Origin: Gammaproteobacteria bacterium
Lineage (GTDB): Bacteria > Pseudomonadota > Gammaproteobacteria > Burkholderiales > Gallionellaceae
Assembly: GCA_018814405.1 (NCBI GenBank)
Contig: JAHIZO010000010.1
Location: forward strand, 186,001 to 250,000
DNA length: 64,000 bases
Direction: 5' to 3'
Part shown: positions 54,007-63,250 of the stretch, one piece after another
Position numbering within the stretch: the stretch's first letter is position 1
Layout: every line of letters starts with the position of its first letter
Notes under the pieces: generated by a model
Databases searched by the model: none
What the model saw: the letters and a program-made list of their open reading frames with translations, nothing else
Told to the model about the DNA's origin: nothing
Program-made: the position numbers and the translations under genes

Positions 54007-54145
54007 AGTGGCGGGTATTCGCTCCGTGATTGTGTCGACTTGGCGACTGAGGTGGATGGTAGACCTTATGTTGCGGCTTGTGTGGGGTGTTGCGCGGGCA
54101 ATCACTGAGCGGAGGCAGCGTCCAGACTGCCCCCATCGCGTGCCT

Positions 54146-54757
54146 TCAGAATTTCCCCACCCAAGTGCGTATCCCCTGCATGATCATCTCGACTGCAATG
54201 GTGCCCACATACAGCGCGGTGATCCGTCCGGCGATCTCGATATACCTCTTGATAAGGGGTTCGCTGTGCGGACGCACATGGTCATGCAAAGATTTGAGCG
54301 CGAGCATGATGGCGATGGAGATGGCTACCGCGACGATGATGGCGCCGCATGCCTGCCAAACCTCATGCCGCTTGCCGATGACCACGCTGGCGCTGATCGT
54401 GCCGGGGCCGATCAGTACCGGCATGGCGATGGCACCGGCAAGATGGCTCGATTCGCCGCGCAGGATCTCGATGGCGGTCGGACCGCGAAACACGAACTGC
54501 AATCCGATCAACACGAACACCACGCCGCCGAAGATCTGGAACGAAGCGAACTCCGCCTGCACGATCCCGGAGAAGATGAAATCACCGACCACTGCAAAAC
54601 TGCAGAACACGACCGCAGCGATCATGCCGCCCTGGATCAGCACTTTGGAGAAACGTTTTTGGTCCAGCTTCTCCACCATGTCCACCAGATAGACGATGAC
54701 AAGGAAAGGATTGAGCAGAACCAGCAACAGCACTGCGGATTTGATAAGTTCGGTCAT
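54146..54757 (-). CDS. marC: MarC-family membrane protein
   Basis: A 203-residue protein with six predicted membrane helices and the MarC/UPF0056 features LLVLLNPFLVIVYLVDM in helix 1 and AIAMPVLIGPGTISASVV in the middle. Its transport function is not established; the family was once linked to antibiotic resistance. It stands alone on its strand. Confidence 0.9.
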   Translation of the reverse strand: MTELIKSAVLLLVLLNPFLVIVYLVDMVEKLDQKRFSKVLIQGGMIAAVVFCSFAVVGDFIFSGIVQAEFASFQIFGGVVFVLIGLQFVFRGPTAIEILRGESSHLAGAIAMPVLIGPGTISASVVIGKRHEVWQACGAIIVAVAISIAIMLALKSLHDHVRPHSEPLIKRYIEIAGRITALYVGTIAVEMIMQGIRTWVGKF

Positions 54758-54975
54758 GTTAATTGCGGTCTGTCAAAAGTGGGGCCTCGCATTTCTTTGA
54801 ACGCTTCGCGATCGTTCTGGAAGGGTAAGGGGGCAATGCATCGGGAGTGGCAACCCTAAAGCGCAACGGAGCGCTAAAGTAATGCCTCGAAAAACAGCTT
54901 TGTGGTGCGCGTTCTGCAATAGACCTATGGCAAGGCCGTCCGTCACGCATGTTGGACGTCCATGCCCGTAGAAGT

Positions 54976-55263
54976 CTATTTGTGGGCGATCTGCTTTTCA
55001 GTGAACAGATAATCTTTTAACTCTTTATCCATGGCCGGGTCTTGTCTTCTTATCCATTCCAGGATCATCGCGGCATGTTCCTTTTCCTCATCGCGATTGT
55101 GCGCAAGGATAGACCTGAGCGCCTCATCTTTGCACGCATCGACCCGCTGGTTATACCAATCGACCGCTTCCAACTCCTCCATCAATGAAGTGATCGCGCG
55201 ATGCATATCTCGTGTTGCATCGGTCAGTTCCGCGATTGGTTCGTGATAGCCTTCATTCGACAT
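54976..55263 (-). CDS. encapsulated-ferritin-like (EncFtn) protein without targeting tail
   Basis: A 95-residue protein starting at the ATG at 55263, which has GGGAGAG upstream; the frame extends to 55398 without such a site. It matches EncFtn ferroxidases: LMEELEAVDWYNQRVDA, then AHNRDEEKEHAAMILEWIRR. E30, E60 and H63 line up with E32, E62 and H65 of the Rhodospirillum rubrum protein, and W36-Y37 with W38-Y39. It ends shortly after YLFTE, with no encapsulin-loading peptide, and no encapsulin gene is nearby. It should form ferroxidase sites across a dimer interface. Confidence 0.87.
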   Translation of the reverse strand: MSNEGYHEPIAELTDATRDMHRAITSLMEELEAVDWYNQRVDACKDEALRSILAHNRDEEKEHAAMILEWIRRQDPAMDKELKDYLFTEKQIAHK

Positions 55264-55469
55264 GTCTCTCTCCCGATAAAGTTGTGATCGGATGCGCCAA
55301 GCGATCATTGTGAACACATCCTGTGCCGGTGACACTTCCACTAGCGAACCGTAACCGCTGAACTCCACGCCGTCAACGACTTCGACGGCCGATGACACTC
55401 ACTATCCCTCCGCACGACACATTCGATACGCGTGCCAACCTGGGCTGTTGCTGGCCGGATACGCAGTTC

Positions 55470-56051
55470 TCAGAAACGATAGAGCAACTCGACCATGTGC
55501 ATATCGGTGCCGATGGTGCCGGGTGCATAGAAACCCGCATCCGAATAGTGCATGAACCGGTAACCTGCCGCGATATGACGATACAGCGGAACTTCGACCC
55601 CCAGCGTCAAGGCGAACTGGAGCGGGCCGCCGAAATCCTGCAGCGCGAAACGATGTTTGCTCAGCCACGCCAGCCCCAGACCCGTGTCGATCATGAAGCT
55701 CCCGTTGCCGAAAGCCAGCGCAGGGATGGCGACTGCGACCAGCGCCGTATCGTTCTGGCCTCTGAGAACGCCCGCGTGGGTGAGCAGTCTGGTGCTTGCC
55801 TGCCAGCCCGACTGGAACTGGTGCGCCCATGGCAAACTGAAGTTCGCCACGATGTCGGATTCATGGAACGATTCCGGCTGCAACGCGCCGATCACATGGC
55901 TCTTCTCGCCGATCTGCAAGCGCATGCCCACGCTCTGCAATTCCATATCCAATGCATGGCTGTGCCGGGGTGAGACAAGGCACAGCATTGCAATCGCCAT
56001 GGCGAGCCAGACCGAGATGACGAGTCTGATATTCGGTTGCCTGATAGCCAT
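55470..56051 (-). CDS. PagL-like lipid A deacylase/acyloxyacyl hydrolase family protein
   Basis: About 193 residues with a signal peptide (start chosen at the ATG at 56051; signal to about HSHA near 33). The mature part is an eight-stranded-barrel type outer membrane protein. GYRFMHYSDAGFYAPG near the end resembles the PagL His-x-Ser motif, and the chain ends with an aromatic LLYRF as outer membrane proteins do. PagL removes the 3-O acyl chain of lipid A. The active-site acidic residue could not be placed with certainty. Confidence 0.72.
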   Translation of the reverse strand: MAIRQPNIRLVISVWLAMAIAMLCLVSPRHSHALDMELQSVGMRLQIGEKSHVIGALQPESFHESDIVANFSLPWAHQFQSGWQASTRLLTHAGVLRGQNDTALVAVAIPALAFGNGSFMIDTGLGLAWLSKHRFALQDFGGPLQFALTLGVEVPLYRHIAAGYRFMHYSDAGFYAPGTIGTDMHMVELLYRF

Positions 56052-56074
56052 CGGAAACTGTTGCGGCGCTGTCA

Positions 56075-57046
56075 CTAAACGCTCAACACATGCGCCACCC
56101 TCAGCAGTTCCATATCGAACCGCGTGCGTTGTTCCCACGCATCACTGAGCGGGCGTAGTTGCAATTGCTGGCCGGAGACGCCGACCATCTTGCCGGTCTC
56201 GCCTGCCAGCAGTGCTTCCACGGCGTGCACGCCCATGCGGCTGGCGAGCACACGGTCGAAGGCGGTGGGGCTGCCGCCGCGTTGCAGGTGGCCGATGACG
56301 GTGACGCGGTTGTCTTTGTATTCGGACTGGTCGCTGACACGCTTGGCGAGCACCATGGCGCCGCCGTATTCGCAACCTTCGGCGACGATGATGATGGAGG
56401 ATTTTTTGCCGCGTTGCTGGCCGATGCGCAGACGTTCGATGAGGGTTTCGACGCCGGTTTCGACTTCGGGAAGCAGGATATCTTCGGCGCCGCCGGCGAT
56501 GCCACTGATCATGGCGACGTAACCGCTGCGGCGGCCCATGACTTCGATGAAGAAGATGCGGTCGTGCGAGTTGGCGGTGTCGCGGATACGGTCGATGGCT
56601 TCCATCGCGGTGTTGATGGCAGTGTCGAAACCGATGGTGTAGTCGGTACCGCCGATGTCATTGTCTATGGTGCCGGGCAGGCCGATGCAACGGATGCCGA
56701 ATTCGTTGTGCAGTTTCTCCGCACCCTGGTAGGAGCCGTCGCCGCCGATGACGATCAGCCCTTCGATGCCGTGCTTCGCCAGGTTCGCCGCCGCCTGAGC
56801 GCGGCCCTCCGGTTCCATGAACTCCTTGCAGCGCGCGGTATGCAAGATGGTGCCGCCGCGGTTGATGATGCCGCTCACATCGCGCGGGCCGAGCGGGTGG
56901 ATGTCGCCCTCGATCAGGCCTTTGTAGCCGCGCTCGATACCGAATACTTCGATCTCGTTGAAGGAGGCTGCACGTACCACGGCGCGTATCGCCGCGTTCA
57001 TGCCGGGCGAGTCGCCGCCGCTGGTGAGTAGACCGATTCGTTTCAT
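56075..57046 (-). CDS. pfkA: ATP-dependent 6-phosphofructokinase
   Basis: A 323-residue enzyme starting at the ATG at 57046. It has LLTSGGDSPGMNAAIRA, the GGDGSYQGA motif whose second Gly marks ATP (not pyrophosphate) use, the catalytic PGTIDNDI segment, EVMGRRSGYVA and the IGHLQRGGSPTAFDR effector region. It phosphorylates fructose 6-phosphate in glycolysis. It is a single gene, 23 bases upstream of the PagL-like gene in the same direction. Confidence 0.95.
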   Translation of the reverse strand: MKRIGLLTSGGDSPGMNAAIRAVVRAASFNEIEVFGIERGYKGLIEGDIHPLGPRDVSGIINRGGTILHTARCKEFMEPEGRAQAAANLAKHGIEGLIVIGGDGSYQGAEKLHNEFGIRCIGLPGTIDNDIGGTDYTIGFDTAINTAMEAIDRIRDTANSHDRIFFIEVMGRRSGYVAMISGIAGGAEDILLPEVETGVETLIERLRIGQQRGKKSSIIIVAEGCEYGGAMVLAKRVSDQSEYKDNRVTVIGHLQRGGSPTAFDRVLASRMGVHAVEALLAGETGKMVGVSGQQLQLRPLSDAWEQRTRFDMELLRVAHVLSV

Positions 57047-57112
57047 GTTGTTCCGTTCGTTGGTTGTCGCGTGCCGCGATTCTAAAGGATGGCGGTGCAC
57101 AGTTTCGTTACT

Positions 57113-57439
57113 TCACGCCTGCCACACGCCGAAGCCCGCACTGCGCAGGTCGATGCCCACCTCCACTTCCTTGTCGCAGGCGTCGTCGTAGCCCATCGGA
57201 TTGAAGGCTTCGTACAGGTCAGGCAGCAAACGCAGGCCGTATTGTTTGGCGTAACGGTTGGACTGGATGCCCGCCTTGTGTTTGTCAAAACGGATGTCGG
57301 GGTCGAGGCCGGTCATGCCGACGTAGACGCAGGGCTTGCCGGGGAGGTAATCCGGATTGCACTTCTTGAACTTGGCTTCGTAGAGCACGTCTTTGGAGAG
57401 TTCGATCACGTAGACGTTGTAATGTTTGCGGCGGGCCAT
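57113..57439 (-). CDS. GIY-YIG-like small protein
   Basis: A 108-residue protein with YNVYVIEL near residue 8 and CVYVGMTGLDPDIRFDKHKAG near 37, resembling the two strands and following Arg helix of GIY-YIG nucleases. The first motif reads VYVIEL rather than GIY, so catalysis is uncertain. Start chosen at the ATG at 57439. It precedes pfkA on the same strand by about 70 bases. Confidence 0.7.
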   Translation of the reverse strand: MARRKHYNVYVIELSKDVLYEAKFKKCNPDYLPGKPCVYVGMTGLDPDIRFDKHKAGIQSNRYAKQYGLRLLPDLYEAFNPMGYDDACDKEVEVGIDLRSAGFGVWQA

Positions 57440-57542
57440 GGGGCTGGAATGTAGCGAAGTATCGGCGGTTTGAACATATGTGGCGGGGCGGAGGTCATCT
57501 TGCAGCACGAACGCTGGCCTGTCCTGTTCGTTGTAACCAGCG

Positions 57543-58442
57543 TCAGGGGTTCTGGTTGAGTGAGACTGCCAGCGTGCCCGAGCGGATATGCAGGTCGCGT
57601 TGCGGGAAGGGGATCTCGATCTTGCGTTTCTTGAGTTCGTCTTCGATCGCCCACAGGTATTTGGCCTGTGTCTTGCCGGGGGCGACGATCAGCTCCGGTC
57701 CCACCCATACCACCAGTTCAAAATCCAGACTGCTATCGCCGAACTTGACCAGCCATGCCTCGGGTTCGCGCCCAGCCGTGTGTTCGGTGCCGGGCACGCT
57801 GGCCGCCGCTGCGATAGCAGCTTCCCTGACCAGGTCTTTGTCGGTGCCGTAGGCGACGCTGAACGGCACATGCAATCTGCGCAGGCGCTCGCCCAGCGTC
57901 CAATTGATCACGCGGCCGCTGATGAATTCCGAGTTGGGCACGATGATGTCGATCAGGTCGGCGGTGGTGACGCGCGTGTAGCGCAGGTTGATCTCCGTCA
58001 CTCTGCCCATCACGCCGGATTGCAAGTCGACGAAGTCGCCGACCTTGATGATCTTCTCGATCAGGATGACGATGCCGGACACGAAGTTGCTGATGATGCT
58101 CTGCAGACCGAAGCCGACGCCAATTCCTATCGCGCCGGCGATCAGGGCGAAGCTGGACATGCTGAAACCCAGATAGCTAAGGCCGATGGACAGACCGATG
58201 ATCCAGACCACGTAACGGCTGATGCGGCTCAGCGCGTACCAGCCCGGGCTGAATTCCTTGTCGTGGCTGCGCCCGATGCGGGCGAGCGTGCTTTCGATCG
58301 CGTTGCCGCTGCGCCACACGATGAACAGGATCAGGAACAGTCCCAATACACGGAACAGGTTGATCTGCGTGTCGGCGATGGCGAACCATGGCATCAGCGC
58401 CATCTCTTCGAGCGTTTGATAGATCATCTGCAACGTTTCCAT
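57543..58442 (-). CDS. small-conductance mechanosensitive channel (MscS family)
   Basis: A 299-residue protein starting at the ATG at 58442; the frame runs far upstream, opposite the ATPase gene, but that part is not coding. It has three N-terminal membrane helices, the pore helix AGAIGIGVGFGLQSIISNFVSGIVILIEK and the beta domain with GVMGRVTEINLRYTRVTT and IIVPNSEFIS. It releases solutes on hypo-osmotic shock. An mscL gene lies 3 kb away. Confidence 0.93.
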   Translation of the reverse strand: METLQMIYQTLEEMALMPWFAIADTQINLFRVLGLFLILFIVWRSGNAIESTLARIGRSHDKEFSPGWYALSRISRYVVWIIGLSIGLSYLGFSMSSFALIAGAIGIGVGFGLQSIISNFVSGIVILIEKIIKVGDFVDLQSGVMGRVTEINLRYTRVTTADLIDIIVPNSEFISGRVINWTLGERLRRLHVPFSVAYGTDKDLVREAAIAAAASVPGTEHTAGREPEAWLVKFGDSSLDFELVVWVGPELIVAPGKTQAKYLWAIEDELKKRKIEIPFPQRDLHIRSGTLAVSLNQNP

Positions 58443-58556
58443 GGTGCTTCTCCGCCAAGTCGAATCGAAGGCCATTCTACACATCCGTATAGTAAAGTGA
58501 GCCTGCGCATGCAGCCTGTCCGTGCAGCTTCCAACACCGAACCAGATTGGGACATC

Positions 58557-61271
58557 ATGAACCATCCTGAAGAGACAAAAGCATCCGCCGACCAGCACCG
58601 CATCCCGCTGGAGGTCTTGCAACAACGTCTGCATTGCAGCGGGGAAGGATTGAGTACGGCCGAGGCCGCGCAGCGGCTGGCGCAGTTCGGCAGCAATGAA
58701 CTGCGTGTGCGCAAAGAGACACCCGAGATCGTCAAGTTCCTGCGCCAGTTCACCAACTTCTTCGCGCTGCTGCTCATCGTCGGTTCCTCGCTGGCGTTCT
58801 TCGCCGATTACCTCAAGCCGGGCGAGGGCAACTTCTACATCGGCGTCGCGCTGCTGGCGGTGGTGCTGCTCAATGCCTTGTTCACCTATGTGCAGGAACA
58901 CGAGAGCGAACGCATCATGGAAAGCTTTCGCAACATGCTGCCGCAGATGATCACGGTGCAACGCGATGGTCAGATATCGCGCATCGAAGCGAAACTGGTG
59001 GTGCCGGGCGATGTGATCCTGCTGGAAGAGGGCGACCGCGTGCCTGCCGACGGGCGACTGCTGGAGGTGAATCAGCTCAAGGTCGACCACGCTTCTCTGA
59101 CCGGCGAGAGCGAACCGCAACTGCGCAAAGTGATCTGCACGCACGACAACCTGCTTGAGAGTCGCAACATGGTGTTCTCCGGCACACTGGTGCAAAGCGG
59201 CAATGGACGCGCGCTGGTGTACGGCACCGGCATGAACACGCAGATTGGACAGATCGTGCAGCTGACCAAAGACGCAGGCACGGTGGATACGCCGATCCGC
59301 AAAGAGCTGCACCATTTCATCCGCGTCATCTCCATCATCGCCATCGGGCTCGGGCTGTTGTTCTTCGCGCTCAGTGTGCTGCTCGGCAATCCCCTCATCG
59401 GCAGTCTGATCTTCGCTATCGGCATCATCGTCGCCAACGTGCCGGAAGGTTTGCTGCCCACGGTGACGCTTGCGCTGACCATGGCTTCCAAACGCATGGC
59501 GAAGAAGAACGCGCTGATCAAGAATCTGGAAGCGGTGGAGACGCTGGGTTCGACCACCGTGATCTGCACCGACAAGACCGGCACCATCACCCAGAACCAG
59601 ATGAAGGTCGCCACGCTGGTGTTGGGCGAGCATGAACGCTCGGCCTATCAGAGCGGGCTGAACGAGGCGGAAGGTTTCAACGAAGCGTGGCGGGCCATGG
59701 TGTTGTGCAACAACGCGCGCCTCACCGACCATCATTATCTGGGCGACCCCACCGAGGGCGCGCTGCTGGTGCTGGCGCAACGCCTGCAACCAATAGGCGA
59801 TTTGGCGGCACGCTTCCCGCGTCTGCACGAAAGCCCGTTCGACTCCGCCACCAAACGCATGATCACCACGCACAAGGTGGCGGAGGGGCAGCCGCATGTC
59901 GCGTACATGAAGGGCGCACCGGAGATCGTGTTCAAAAAATGCACGCATATCCTGCATCAGGGCGAGCAGGTCGCGTTCGACGAAGCCGCGCGCAGCCGCG
60001 CACTGGAGTTATACGAAGTGCTGGCCGCGCGCGGCGAACGCGTGCTGGCGTTGGCCTACAAGACGACAGACGCCGAAGCAGCCAGCGAGGACGACTTCAT
60101 CTATTTGGGGCTGGTCGGCATGCTCGATCCGCCGCGTCCCGAGATCGCCGATGCGGTCGACAAATGTCGCAGTGCTGGCATCCGCGTGTTCATGATCACT
60201 GGCGACTATCACACCACCGCCGAATCCATCGCGCGCCAGGTCGGACTGTTCACCGGCGACGGGCAAGTGATCGTGGGCGAGAAGTTGTTGCAGATGAACG
60301 AGCAGGAACTATCCGAACTGCTGGACAGTCGCGAGCTGGTGTTCGCGCGCTCCACACCGTTGCAGAAACTGCAGATCGTCAAAGCGCTGCAGAAGAAAGG
60401 CGAGATCGTCACCGTCACCGGCGACGGTGTGAACGATGCGCCCGCACTGAAGAACGCCGACATGGGCGTGGCGATGGGCCTGTCCGGCACCGAGGTGGCT
60501 AAGGAAGCGGCAGACATGGTGCTGATGGACGACAACTTCGCCACCATCGTGCACGCCATCGAGGAAGGCCGCACCATCTTCTCCAACATCAAGAAGTTCA
60601 TCGCCTACATCCTTACCAGTAACGTGCCCGAGATACTGCCCTTCATCGCCTTTGTCGCCATCGACGCACCGCTGGCGCTGACCGTGGTGCTGATCCTCAC
60701 CATCGACCTCGGCACCGACCTGTTGCCCGCGCTGGGACTGGGGCGCGAAGCACCGGAACAGGATGTGATGAAACAGCCGCCGCGCCGCCGTGACGAGCGA
60801 TTACTCACCTGGCCGCTGCTGGGCATGAGCTACGGCATCATCGGCATGATCCAGGCCGCGGCAGGTTTCTTCGCCTTCTTCACCGTGCTGCATCAGGGCG
60901 GCTGGGTATGGGGCGCGGAATTGCCGACCTCGGGTCTGCTCTATCAGACGGCGGTCACCTCATTCTTTGCAGCGGTGGTGATCTGTCAGGTGGCAGACGT
61001 GCTGATCTGCCGCACGCGCCGGCAAAGCATCCTGTCCGCTGGCATCTTCCGCAACAAACTGATCTGGGTGGGCATCGCGGTGGAACTGGGGCTGGTCGCC
61101 GCCATCTCGCACGTGCCCTTCCTACAACCCTTCTTCGGCACCGCACCGATAGGCTGGTTCGAAGTCTCGCTGGCTTTGCCGTTTGCAGCGGCTATCCTGC
61201 TGGGTGATGAATGGCGGCGCTGGCTGATCAGGCGCGACAATCGTTTTGTGCAGCGCTGGTTCACTTGGTAG
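58557..61271 (+). CDS. P-type cation ATPase, type II (Na+/K+-ATPase-like)
   Basis: A protein of about 904 residues with the P-type motifs in order: TGES, VANVPEGLLPTVTLALTMASKRMAKKN in helix 4, the phosphorylation site CTDKTGTITQNQ, KGAPE, MITGDYHTTA and VTGDGVNDAPALK, with ten membrane helices. The VPEGLLP segment is that of the IIC (Na,K/H,K) group and not of Ca pumps. The N-terminal YEVSL-like region fits too. Start chosen at the ATG at 58557; an upstream ATG at 58509 is in frame. The transported ion is inferred. Confidence 0.9.
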   Translation: MNHPEETKASADQHRIPLEVLQQRLHCSGEGLSTAEAAQRLAQFGSNELRVRKETPEIVKFLRQFTNFFALLLIVGSSLAFFADYLKPGEGNFYIGVALLAVVLLNALFTYVQEHESERIMESFRNMLPQMITVQRDGQISRIEAKLVVPGDVILLEEGDRVPADGRLLEVNQLKVDHASLTGESEPQLRKVICTHDNLLESRNMVFSGTLVQSGNGRALVYGTGMNTQIGQIVQLTKDAGTVDTPIRKELHHFIRVISIIAIGLGLLFFALSVLLGNPLIGSLIFAIGIIVANVPEGLLPTVTLALTMASKRMAKKNALIKNLEAVETLGSTTVICTDKTGTITQNQMKVATLVLGEHERSAYQSGLNEAEGFNEAWRAMVLCNNARLTDHHYLGDPTEGALLVLAQRLQPIGDLAARFPRLHESPFDSATKRMITTHKVAEGQPHVAYMKGAPEIVFKKCTHILHQGEQVAFDEAARSRALELYEVLAARGERVLALAYKTTDAEAASEDDFIYLGLVGMLDPPRPEIADAVDKCRSAGIRVFMITGDYHTTAESIARQVGLFTGDGQVIVGEKLLQMNEQELSELLDSRELVFARSTPLQKLQIVKALQKKGEIVTVTGDGVNDAPALKNADMGVAMGLSGTEVAKEAADMVLMDDNFATIVHAIEEGRTIFSNIKKFIAYILTSNVPEILPFIAFVAIDAPLALTVVLILTIDLGTDLLPALGLGREAPEQDVMKQPPRRRDERLLTWPLLGMSYGIIGMIQAAAGFFAFFTVLHQGGWVWGAELPTSGLLYQTAVTSFFAAVVICQVADVLICRTRRQSILSAGIFRNKLIWVGIAVELGLVAAISHVPFLQPFFGTAPIGWFEVSLALPFAAAILLGDEWRRWLIRRDNRFVQRWFTW

Positions 61272-61576
61272 AGGGCTAGTTGAGCGGAGATTGAATAGCT
61301 GCTTTGCGGTGGTGCACTTATTGATAAAGTGACTGGAGAGAATATTACGGGCAAGCCTTATACATTTCTCCAGGCAACACCAGCGGTGAAGTCTTGAATC
61401 TAAGAGTCGATGCCGGATTGCTGCTCGCCCTGAATAAGTCCATGAGCCTGCATGTGGCACAGCAAGGTCGGTATGAAAACACCGCAAGAGCGCTGGTGAA
61501 AAACCAATATACTGATTTTCAAAGGCATTAATGAGAAGTTTGGCTGATAACGTAACAGTAATCTAGGAGAAGCGAC
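61272..61576. other. 305-base intergenic region
   Basis: Between the ATPase and mscL no frame with a ribosome site is seen in either direction; short frames are broken by stops. A TAGGAG site at the right end belongs to mscL. The sequence is more AT-rich than the flanking genes, as expected for a promoter region. Confidence 0.5.
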
Positions 61577-61978
61577 ATGAGCATGGTTCAGGAATTCAAG
61601 CAATTCGCTATCAAGGGCAATGTGGTTGACATGGCCGTTGGTGTCATCATCGGTGCCGCATTCGGCAGAATTGTTTCTTCTGTTGTTACCGATGTCGTCA
61701 TGCCGCCTATCGGCGTGCTGATCGGTGGGATGGATTTTTCCAAACTGGCAGTTGTTTTGGTAGAGGCGACTGCAGCCGCACCGGCCGTCGTGATCAGCTA
61801 TGGTAAATTCATCCAAACAGTGGTGGATTTCACGATTGTAGCGGGAGTGATCTTTATGGTCATAAAGGGCATCAACTCGATGAAGAAGAAAGAGGAGGCT
61901 GCCGCCAACGCAGTGCCACCAGCTCCGACGACACAGGAAGTCCTGCTAGCGGAGATACGCGATCTGCTGAAGAAATAA
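61577..61978 (+). CDS. mscL: large-conductance mechanosensitive channel
   Basis: A 133-residue Msc[41 protein letters not shown] at the N-terminus and pore helix, the second helix (about 72-95) and the helical bundle tail AEIRDLLKK. It opens at near-lytic tension. AGGAG precedes the ATG. A short hairpin with a T run follows. Confidence 0.96.
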   Translation: MSMVQEFKQFAIKGNVVDMAVGVIIGAAFGRIVSSVVTDVVMPPIGVLIGGMDFSKLAVVLVEATAAAPAVVISYGKFIQTVVDFTIVAGVIFMVIKGINSMKKKEEAAANAVPPAPTTQEVLLAEIRDLLKK

Positions 61979-62006
61979 CCCTACAGAGCCCTGTTGCCAC
62001 CTAAAT

Positions 62007-62030
62007 GCCCCGTCTATAGGGCCGTTTTTT
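62007..62030 (+). terminator. possible Rho-independent terminator of mscL
   Basis: GCCC-CGTCTATA-GGGC followed by CG and six T lies about 30 bases after the mscL stop. The stem is only four pairs, so the call is moderate. Confidence 0.5.
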
Positions 62031-62180
62031 GTATAGTGGCCTTAAGCCCGCAATAGCGGTGAGATGTCGGTACCATTGCCTCAGTTGCCGAGTGGTTAGA
62101 TTGGAAATTGCATGAGGCTGTGAGTTAGAAAAAGCGATCTAGGGAATCTGGCAGTTCGTGCCAGTTCAAGCACACGTAAA

Positions 62181-62210
62181 AACGCCCCGACACACATATG
62201 CCGGGGCGTT
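62181..62210 (-). terminator. Rho-independent terminator for the 36-residue ORF
   Basis: AACGCCCCG (62181-62189) pairs perfectly with CGGGGCGTT (62202-62210). Read on the minus strand the stem is followed by five T. It lies 14 bases after the stop of the small minus-strand ORF. Confidence 0.8.
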
Positions 62211-62223
62211 GTCGTTCGTGGCG

Positions 62224-62334
62224 TCAGAGGGATGCGCTGATGGAAGTGAATGTCGGTAGTGCGACGATGAAAGAAACCACGCTGGCGATGACCCAACGAA
62301 CGAACCTTGCAACACCTTCATAAGCTTTTTTCAT
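62224..62334 (-). CDS. 36-residue single-helix membrane peptide
   Basis: An ATG at 62334 with AGAGG seven bases upstream opens a 36-codon frame. The peptide begins MKKAYEGVARFVRW (basic) and continues with a membrane segment VIASVVSFIVALPTF. A strong terminator follows at once, so the unit looks like a complete tiny gene. No family is recognised. Confidence 0.6.
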   Translation of the reverse strand: MKKAYEGVARFVRWVIASVVSFIVALPTFTSISASL

Positions 62335-62494
62335 TTGATACCTCTCTAGTTAACGCAATGTTGCCCGCACGATGCGGACGTGCGTCAGAGGGTAATACCT
62401 GAGGAAAGTTCCCGGATATTTCGCATGGCATGGTCATAACCCTGTCACAGAGTGTGGGTATGTTGCAGGCCTGCATCTAATTAAGGGGTTGGAA

Positions 62495-63004
62495 ATGAAC
62501 GATACGCTCACTGTTGCCGCCGCTGCCGCATTCGAATCTCTCGTCGCCCCGCAGCCGCTGGTGGCGCACAAGTCTGCACTGGATTTCAAGACCTTCTGCT
62601 CGCTGCGACGCATGGTCTCGCACCAGCGCAAACAATGGGTGGTCGGCAGTTCGGACTTCATGCAGTTATTGGCACTTCATCTGCCCGAGGTGGCTGAGCA
62701 TGTCGACGAAAGCGACTTCGGCTATATCCACCTCGAAGTCGGCGTGCTCAGAATCGCCAGCCGAACCGCGATCCTGTGTCGTGATATGTCTGAACTATTG
62801 CGTCATCTGATACTGGTGAGCGATCTGCTGGGGCGTGCCGATCAGACTTTGCACGATGCCTTGCGCGTATCTTATCTGGAGGCGTTGTTCCTGGGCGAGA
62901 CAGGTTCGGAAACCATGGTGGCACGCGGCATGCTGCCGAAGATGATGGAAGACGTCTTGCGCAAGTCCGAATCAAGAATGGGCAGCATGCGTGCTGCTGT
63001 TTGA
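62495..63004 (+). CDS. hypothetical protein
   Basis: A protein of about 169 residues; the ATG at 62495 follows AAGGGG, and a TTG at 62489 is also in frame. It is mostly helical: KTFCSLRRMVSHQRKQW near 30-45, then SDFMQLLALHLPEVAEHVDESDFGYIHLEVG, and TLHDALRVSYLEALFLGE. No membrane segment and no metal motif. The family is not recognised. It converges with the Nif11-type operon, ending 21 bases from it. Confidence 0.68.
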   Translation: MNDTLTVAAAAAFESLVAPQPLVAHKSALDFKTFCSLRRMVSHQRKQWVVGSSDFMQLLALHLPEVAEHVDESDFGYIHLEVGVLRIASRTAILCRDMSELLRHLILVSDLLGRADQTLHDALRVSYLEALFLGETGSETMVARGMLPKMMEDVLRKSESRMGSMRAAV

Positions 63005-63025
63005 AGGGAGCGGTGTGTTACGTCG

Positions 63026-63250
63026 TCACGCGGCGCTCTGCCGGTGTTTGATCTTCTTCACCGTTTTGTCCGCGACATAGGCGGCGAATGCTTCGACGTT
63101 GTCGTATGACTGCGACTGGGCGAAGTCTGCCAGCGCGGCTATCAGAGCGCGTGTCTGTTCGATTTCGGCGAAGCTGCGATCACAGGTGATGCAGCGTTCG
63201 CCGTCGTCGCGGCAAGCGGTCTTGCCTTTGCACGGTGTGAAGACACTCAC
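63026..63250 (-). CDS. cysteine-motif small protein (DUF1289-like N-terminus) in the Nif11 operon
   Basis: A 74-residue protein starting with GTG, overlapping the previous stop by four bases (GTGA). The N-terminal TPCKGKTACRDDGERCITCDRSFAEIEQTR has four cysteines in a DUF1289-like order and may bind a metal or Fe-S cluster. The rest is helical with a basic end (KTVKKIKHR). It is the last gene of a three-gene unit. Confidence 0.68.
   Translation of the reverse strand: MSVFTPCKGKTACRDDGERCITCDRSFAEIEQTRALIAALADFAQSQSYDNVEAFAAYVADKTVKKIKHRQSAA

Noticed and set aside
57543-59957. 804-codon minus frame including mscS
   Set aside because: Residues before the ATG at 58442 lie opposite the ATPase gene and are His/Arg/Gln-rich shadow sequence.
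57588-61271. 1227-codon frame covering the ATPase gene and 970 bases upstream
   Set aside because: The upstream part runs antisense to mscS and has the odd composition of a shadow frame; P-type ATPase homology starts near 58557.
62078-62170. tRNA-Ser/Leu-like sequence (GCCGAGTGGTTAGA with GCCTCA/TGAGGC arms)
   Set aside because: The D-arm motif is present, but no acceptable acceptor, anticodon and T stems can be closed; at most a relic.
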